From: Aphrophora alni
Taxonomy: Eukaryota; Arthropoda; Insecta; Hemiptera; Aphrophoridae
Direction of reading: 5' to 3'
Length of the DNA stretch: 64,000 nt
Assembly: GCA_963513935.1 (NCBI GenBank)
Contig: OY740769.1
Coordinates: 102,093,762-102,157,761, forward strand
Position numbers and translations under genes: made by a program. The notes beneath the pieces were generated by a model. It did no database searches. It saw only the letters and a list, made by a program, of their open reading frames with translations, and had not been told where the DNA came from. Of the stretch, positions 58,111-64,000 are shown piece by piece. Within the stretch, counting starts at the first letter, position 1. Each line of letters begins with the position of its first letter.

Positions 58111-59058
58111 CCTCACTCTCTAAGTAAAAGTGATTGAAATGTTGGTTTTTAAACAGCTTGTCGTTGTAAGTACTTGATTAAGATGCATTATTCGATTTAA
58201 ATGTTAATTGCAATGTAGGAGCTTATGTACGTGTCAACTTTAACAAAATAAAATGAATGTTGATAAATAAATTCAGTTGATTCTCCCCAATGACTAGACA
58301 AATATTTATTTAGAAAAATAATCTAATTTGTTTGTGTTATTCTGAAAACTGAAGTTTAGAAACGAATATCTTGGACCTATTTGACCAGTTGTTTAGATTA
58401 ATATAATATTTGTAAAAAAAAAAATAAAAACAAAAAAATAAATAAGGTTTTATCTCTATTATGGAAATGCTTACATCCGATGTTCTCTATAATTCATTTA
58501 AACTTTTTTTTTTTAAATATTCACAAGTAAAAGTGTGCGAAGTTGAAAACATAATACAGAGTGTCCAGTAAATTAGGTGATAAAGGAAAAAGTTTTTCAT
58601 CATACCTTATCGAAATTAATAATTTTCAATTACAGCTGTGAATATTGAAAGTGATATTTTCCCGGTCTAGTCCGGTAAAGACGGCTGGAGATATTCCCGT
58701 ACTGCTATATAGTTAGTTATGCATTCTAACACCAGTTGCGTTAGTAGCATGTTGCTTCTATCAGTAGTAATTATCTATTTGAAATCAGCTTTTCTTATTA
58801 ACTTAGCTAGCATTAAAAACGTAAAAACAATGCAAACATTATTGTTGTCATTGTTTTGTGGGAAATACTACTGAGCAATTGTGATAAAATGTCTGACAAA
58901 GATTTAAGTGATCCATTCCAATTATTATATAGTTTATTAAGTAAATATTCACATAAAATTTCATTCGGAAATAAATTGTCAATAAATAAATGAAGTTAAA
59001 AATTTAGAAATTATAACTTTTAATAAATAAATATTGAGCTTAACTTGTGAGATAATAT
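58111..59058. other. Intergenic DNA; possible solo transposon end
   Basis: At 58,557 the text acagagtgtccagtaaatta looks like a DNA-transposon tip, but no partner was found. Otherwise AT-rich. Confidence 0.35.
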
Positions 59059-59281
59059 TATGTAGAACAAAAATTCGCCACAAGATCTCACAAAAACTAC
59101 GTTTGTTCAATCAAACGCATTTCAACGACAAAGTCGCCATCCTCAGTGATAAATGAACTACAATAACAAAACTATAACTTTATTATATACAAAGAGAATG
59201 GCGACTTTGTATTTGAAACGCGTTTGATTGATAAACGTAGTTTTTGCGAGATCTTGTGTTCGAGTTTTTGTTCTACATAAC
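59059..59281. mobile_element. Foldback element with ~88-bp arms and a hammerhead-like core
   Basis: The left arm (59,059-59,147) and right arm (59,193-59,281) are inverted copies: tgtagaacaaaaa, caagatctc.caaaaactac, tcaatcaaacgc and aaagtcgccat recur in reverse. On the minus strand of the left arm lies CTGAGGA (59,140-59,146), a pairing stretch and GAAA (59,120-59,123), followed by GCGTTTG/CAAACG. This is the layout of a hammerhead ribozyme core (CUGANGA, stem II, GAAA, stem III). The expected UH cleavage dinucleotide after stem III is not present in canonical form. Confidence 0.6.
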
Positions 59282-60680
59282 CTTTAATGTTTGTAAATAT
59301 GAAAAATCCACCATCATCAAATAACTTTAAAATCAGATTAGTTTTTGTGATAGCTTTTTGCCTAGCTTTACCTCAAGGTTCCAATATAAGATTTTAGTTT
59401 AGATCTCAAAATGACCTTGAGGCTAGTTTAGCTCCTTTCATATTTCTCGAATTTTAGGTTTATCACTTGATAACGAAAGTTGATCCACACTCTCGAAATA
59501 TCGTGGTATGCTTTTTTTATATACACATATGACGGCAAATATCAAGATAAACGATATCAATAATACGAGCAATCAACAATTATCCAATAACTTCATAACC
59601 AAAATAAATCGATAGTTATTTTCAACTTGATCCTATTTAACACTATAATAGATAATTTGTTTTGGACTTTGACGATCTGTTCATACTTGGAACTAATTAT
59701 CAACAATCGAACTAATACAAATGTGTAACGTACAAGACTCGTGACTCTCAAAACAAATGACACAAGGAGTGAAGTTCCTTTTCAACAACGATTAAATAAT
59801 TGTTAAATGATTTGATGGCAATAAATCGTAGACGTCCCGTCAAGTCTAGCAAGAAGTGTTGACATATAATTACACGAGACACTTGATTAGCGGCGCAGTG
59901 GCGTCGAGACGCTATCCTGTCATCCTATTGTTTAACAAAGCTTGTATTGTGTCTTTTAATTGTTTTTCCTTGGGATAAATTATCAACAATTCATTTTACA
60001 ACTTGTTTTCTTATACAGGAAGCGTGATAAAAGTGAAGTCATTAAAAATGCATTTTGTGTATTTCGTACTAACATAAAAGTACATTAAGTACTGATAAGA
60101 AATTACATCTATGTATAGAATGTTTTAATGTAATTGTTTATGTATATATGGAAACAATTTGATTTGATTTGGATCGGAAGGTTTCAAGAACTTTCCCAAA
60201 ATGCATCAATGTGAAGTATATATAATATAATGCATTGCTTTTATCTGTATTCACAAGTTACTCTCGAACAAGTGTTTACTAGACATTGTTAAATATTTGT
60301 TTGTTTAGTCTATATACAGTGTGATTGATACAAGTGTGTCAGCTGTTTTATTTTGAAAATATTTGATATATTAAATAAAGCCAATAATAACTCCACTGAA
60401 CTTTTTATATTGTCTTATTTGGGGGTTTTTAAATTATTTATACAGTCAGCTATTTTTCCCATGTGGCGACTAACTTAAATTTTTTTTATACAAATAACTA
60501 TTTTTATGGTGGTTCTAGATTATATAAATAATTTTTTGTGTGTGTATTTTTACATACATGCAAATGTTTAGGAGCTACAGAGGTTCAAATTATTGACAAA
60601 ACAAGATTTTATGCGTTTTCAGAGGTAAATTGTTTGTACTTCAAACAGTCGAACGGAGATTAAAATAATTGTAGCGTAGA
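59282..60680. other. Intergenic DNA with a 45-bp repeat and a possible satellite-unit cousin
   Basis: 59,462-59,506 repeats 49,240-49,284 (cacttgataacgaaa, ttgatccacac and cgaaa blocks). At 59,833-59,925 the order gtcccgtcaag, cacga, tagcg, gtgg, gagacgctatc mimics the big satellite's unit with extra bases; it may be a very old family C core or chance. Nothing else recognised. Confidence 0.35.
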
Positions 60681-60689
60681 TAGAGTATA

Positions 60690-61185
60690 ATGTAGGCTAA
60701 TAAAAACTACTAGAAATTTGAAAATAGTGGCGGCCATTTTAAACAGGTTTTTGTTAATATTTCTTGTGTTATTCAATTTATAACTAAATTAGATCAAAAT
60801 TCGCAAATTTCAATACTGTATGTAGTGGTACCAACCCCACCTTTCTACGATGACAAATAACGAAATTGTGGTACAGGCCAAGTATAGTTACAGAGCAGCG
60901 TCGCCAGCACGAGCGTAAGGAGTGGAGGTTTCTTCACATAACTTATCTATCTTCAAACCCGACAAGGACCTAGATTCTAACACAGGTCAATTGAGTGGAG
61001 ACGTTTTAATACAAACACATCTACAAGGCCGACGTGAAGGAAGTGATCATATACAAACTTAAGAGGTTCAGAAAACCTGTAAAATAATCGTTTTTAACAA
61101 ACTTACACCCTAAGACCAATACATTCAACATCCTACAAGGTGGCCCAAGAAACCAACTTGTGGGAATTACATTGTACAATGGCGC
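60690..61185 (-). mobile_element. Family C element, copy 5, with 1.5-2 satellite-like units
   Basis: Minus strand: tgtaattcccacaagttgg and tttcttgg (61,145-61,172), aagtttgttaaaaacgatta, 'acaggttttctgaacctctt', cttccttcacgtcggcc, ttgtagatgtg (61,015-61,025). Then the core: plus-strand cacgagcgtaaggagtggag (60,909-60,928), tatcttcaaacccgacaagg (60,947-60,966) and gagtggagacg (60,995-61,005), which align in order with the 66-bp satellite unit. Then taacaaaaacctgttta and aatggccgccac (60,733-60,760). Right-end module not found. Confidence 0.65.
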
Positions 61186-61384
61186 AAAACAACTTTTATA
61201 TAAAACGATAAACACTGAGAAGTTTGTCGTTTTTAAACAACAAGGTAAAAAAACCAAATTACACTCACGTCAAATAGGTACTTAAAATATACTTTAGAAC
61301 CGATTTAAGCAATTAAATCTCCTTTCCTCCACGGAACATAAGTGTTGCGTCGTTTTTGTACTTAGATATAAAACACCGGTTCAG

Positions 61385-61464
61385 ACAATAATGACCTTTA
61401 CGGCGAGAAGGATATAAGTCAAGATGAATTAATTTCTTTACTAAGATCATCAGGATATCCAGAG
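61385..61464 (+). CDS. Candidate internal exon, EF-hand-like
   Basis: An 80-nt segment between an acceptor-like ttcag (61,380-61,384) and a strong donor GAG/GTGAGA (61,465). In frame it encodes DNNDLYGEKDISQDELISLL then RSSGYPE. This resembles the second half of a calmodulin-type EF-hand: a calcium-loop ending with Ile at position 8 and Glu at position 12 (D-I-S-Q-D-E) and an exiting helix ELxxLLRSxG. Loop positions 3 and 6 (Tyr, Lys) are not canonical, so calcium binding is doubtful. A stop upstream (TAA at 61,369) limits the ORF, so translation from an exon is required. The polypyrimidine tract is weak. It could be a pseudogene or coincidence. Confidence 0.35.
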
Positions 61465-61624
61465 GTGAGACGGTTGAACGACTTTATGCTTTAAGAGTCG
61501 CAACAGAAGATGAAGATTGAAGATGGCAGAAGTTAATTACTTAGTTATTATTGTTGAAAAGACGAAGCAACTTCTGTTAGCTCGGTATGAAGCCAAACTG
61601 TTAAGTGTTTTCACTTTCTCACAT

Positions 61625-62370
61625 AGGTTATAAGTAGTATAGAGAGAGTTATGTAAAAAATAAATAAAATCGATATTGAGTTTTTTCTAACATGGCCATT
61701 TTGAAGTTTTTTTGAAATGATGTCTGTCGTAAATGCAGTGCTCTACATCCTAAATTTTAACCAAATTTGGTATATGGTTATATTTTGATTATATTTCGGA
61801 ACTTCTTTTTTCATATTTTTGGTATTCTAACTAAAAATTAGATGTTACATAAAAAAAAAACAGAAAATTACGGTTCTAAAGATTTTGATAAAAACTTTCG
61901 GAGCCCCTAAGGATCAAAACTAAAAGTATTGGTTGCGATATCTCCAAAAATTCATCTTCGTGAGTTAAAGGTGAAACACCAAAAGTCTGCAATATGCAGT
62001 TATAAATAAACACATTTTTCTAATTCAACTCCTATTTCGATCAAATTTTAATGAAACGTGGAGATTTATATCCCAAACCCATGTGGTAAATCGCAGGTAA
62101 ACAAACATTACAAATAAAAAAAAATGGCAAAAAAACCTTGCCCGTCATCATAATTTGTGCTGAAGAGTTTATGGCACAGTTTTGGCCGTTTTTTAAATAC
62201 TTTTTTTTTTTTTTACGATTACAGCGTCATTGGTTCATTTTCACTTTTTCATTGACAATAACCGAATGGACATATTTTTGCTGACCATTAGTTTTTGTTC
62301 GTTTTTATGTGATTTTTGAAGATGGGTCGGTAAGAAAGTTTGCACAATGCTTTTTCAAAATCTGCTCACA
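61625..62370 (+). repeat. Family B copy, most complete
   Basis: Reference copy. Order: agtatagagagagttatgta, aatcgatattgag, tggccattttgaag, atgtctgtcg, gtgctctacatcc, aaccaaatttggtatatgg, ... gattttgataaaaac, ccaaaaattcatcttcgtga, tttcgatcaaattttaatg, ... ggttcattttcacttttt, gtttttatgtgatttttgaa, gatgggtcggtaagaaagtt. No ORF, so non-autonomous. Phrases such as 'gattttgatcaaattt' recur in transposon debris of many arthropods. Confidence 0.6.
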
Positions 62371-62990
62371 CTATTTTGTAAATGTAATTTTTAGCGTTCA
62401 AAGCTAAATGATTTTCATGTAACTTTTAAAAAATGAAAATGGTTTGTAAACTTGTAAGACGAAATATATCAAAAACTTCGCAACAATATTGTTCAAATTG
62501 TGATAAAATATAAAGTCTTATATTTTACTGAAAAATTTAGATTTATAACAAATATCGAGATACAATGTCTTAAACACTCATTTTTTTAAAGCTTAATCAC
62601 CAAAACTTGGGCCGCAATTGATATTTCTGTCCCTGAGACAATATAAATGGTTCAATTTTACATTTTGGATGAATAATGTTAGGCTAATTATTTAATTCGT
62701 TTATACAAGGGTGTTTTTTTTTTAAAGAAAGCTAAAATTTGCTGACCCCATAGAAGCGTTTTAGATACATATTTTTAAAGTGTTTTTAAGGAGCACCTAT
62801 AACGTTCTAAATATACAACAAATAGTTCTATTCTATACTGTTTACAAACTATCTAAGATTTTAATATAAGGGTTAACTTTTTTTACGAAGATTGTTTATC
62901 ATCATTTTATTTCTAACAAAAACGTAAGTCGTGTTTTAATATGTATTGTACATACATATTTGTTTTCGCCATTCCGACTACTGATTAATA
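62371..62990. other. Intergenic DNA, nothing recognised
   Basis: AT-rich, with no ORF or repeat of note. Confidence 0.4.
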
Positions 62991-63466
62991 ATTAAATATA
63001 TTATAAGACTTACCGTCACAATAGTCTATGTTTGTCTGTAGTTATTTCACTACGGCCGTTTCGGCTATTCAGCCATTTTCAAGTGTTATGCGGGTATTAC
63101 CGTTGTCTTAGTTTAAAATAGAAATTACGAACACACGACACATAACAAACACACAAGTTCTTTAAACATTTAAAACATGATGTAGTAGGCCCACTGTCAC
63201 AACGCGTACTCTACGCATTGTACTCTATGCGTACTCTACAACGTACTCTACGCGTTGTGACAGTGGGCCTACTACATCGTGTTTTAAATGTTTAAAGAAC
63301 TTGTGTGTTCGTTATATGTCGTGTGTTCGTAATTTCTATTTTAAACTAAGACAACGGTAATACCCGCATAACACTTGAAAATGGCTGAATAGCCGAAACG
63401 GCCGTAGTGAAATAACTACAGACAAACATAGACTATTGTGACGGTAAGTCTTATAATATATTTAAT
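62991..63466. mobile_element. Long foldback element, 217-bp arms ~98% identical
   Basis: The left arm (62,991-63,207) and right arm (63,250-63,466) are inverted copies with only a few mismatches (e.g. acatgatgtag / ctacatcgtgt). A ~42-bp centre is built from gtactctacg units. Both arms hold the motif cggccgtttcggctattcag, or on the other strand tggctgaatagccgaaacgg: a GGCT/AGCC stem next to GAAAC. No ORF. A transcript would fold into a ~217-bp double strand. Confidence 0.9.
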
Positions 63467-64000
63467 GTATTGTACCTTTAATGGATAAATGGCAATGATG
63501 GCACGTTAAAAAAAATACTCTTATAATTTATAAAATACACGTTGAAGTCTTTGTGTAAGTTAATGAAATTTGATTTGACATCGAATTACAGCAGCTTGGA
63601 GCGGCTTACTCTTCGTTACCTCCTACTATTTGAAACATTGTTGAACTTCTTCACTCCCGTAAAGTAAAACATTATTTACTTAGTTTGTCATTCTTCTTCT
63701 TCTTCTTCTTCTTTACAGAAAAATACAGTTCTTTTTTTTTTTTATTTATAAACTCTATGACTAATAATTGGACAAAAATAATAAATTTCATTAAACAAAT
63801 GAAATTCAAGATTATTTTTTAGCTGGAAGTAAATTTGTAGTTACAATATTTATATTAAATAATAATATATGCATATAATAAATTAACAATTACCATAACA
63901 TATGACAAACAGAAATATATAAATCATGGAAGCAGAAAGTTACGTAATATCTACAAACAATAAAGTTGTGCTTTGGGAAAATATCCGTTTTGAATTTCAC
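63467..64000. other. AT-rich DNA with (CTT)n; family B start at the right edge
   Basis: About seven TTC/CTT units at 63,691-63,713. From about 63,975 the text gggaaaatatccgttttga repeats the family B start seen at 6,235, so another family B copy probably runs off the window. Confidence 0.55.

Noticed and set aside
58557..58580. Transposon tip acagagtgtccagtaaatta
   Set aside because: No inverted partner found within several kb, so no element was called.

Overview
The window looks like an AT-rich, repeat-laden intergenic or intronic stretch of an insect (arthropod) nuclear genome. The support is indirect: a 115-bp block of degenerate CCTAA repeats (the reverse complement of the insect telomere repeat TTAGG), relics of insect-type transposons (Tc1/mariner-IS630, piggyBac, a LINE whose ORF1 starts with a PHD-type finger), and an initiator plus DPE core promoter. 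A hemimetabolous insect such as a true bug would fit, but the species cannot be fixed from this sequence. There is no long open reading frame, no rRNA or tRNA gene and no bacterial-type gene. The only hints of host genes are one candidate 80-nt exon at 61,385-61,464 (EF-hand-like) and one candidate core promoter at 54,679.

Most of the window can be read as layers of dead mobile elements. Three dispersed families, named here for convenience, recur throughout. Family A is a ~230-250 bp element with about 14 copies and a palindromic CTCACTATAGTGAG end. Family B is a ~0.7 kb low-complexity AT-rich family with about 10 fragments. Family C is a ~0.6-1.2 kb element with ACTTACCC motifs in opposite orientation near its two ends and five copies. 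Four further elements have long terminal inverted repeats (5.94, 7.18, 8.74 and 22.81 kb). Two are foldback elements with a GAAAC-centred motif (59.06 and 62.99 kb). One is a LINE (39.05-41.84 kb, minus strand) and one is a piggyBac 3' end (33.9-34.24 kb).

Layout: 0-10 kb, families A and B and three long-TIR elements; 11.3 kb, telomere-like repeats; 15-20.6 kb, an inverted pair of ~320-bp repeats enclosing a 50-bp tandem array and a mariner relic; 21.7 kb, an unidentified GC-richer relic; 22.8 kb, a near-palindromic MITE; 23.7-28.4 kb, a family C copy whose core has become a 3.8-kb satellite of about 57 units; 29-34 kb, a second family C copy, an E-box-containing 24-bp tandem array and the piggyBac end; 36-38 kb, family A copies and a 126-bp tandem repeat; 39-42 kb, the LINE; 45-46.5 kb, a LINE fragment and an IS630/mariner transposase relic; 49.3 kb, a 27-bp minisatellite; 51-53 kb, family A pair, (TA)n and family C; 54.4-55 kb, the candidate promoter; 57-61.2 kb, two more family C copies; 59-63.5 kb, the foldbacks, the candidate exon and a full-looking family B copy.

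The most interesting observation is the origin of the big satellite. Its unit is recognisable as a single or double copy inside the other family C elements (29.2, 57.3 and 60.9 kb), so the array appears to be an internal transposon segment amplified in place. The 66/68-bp length variation of its units falls exactly in the loop of a hairpin predicted across every unit junction.
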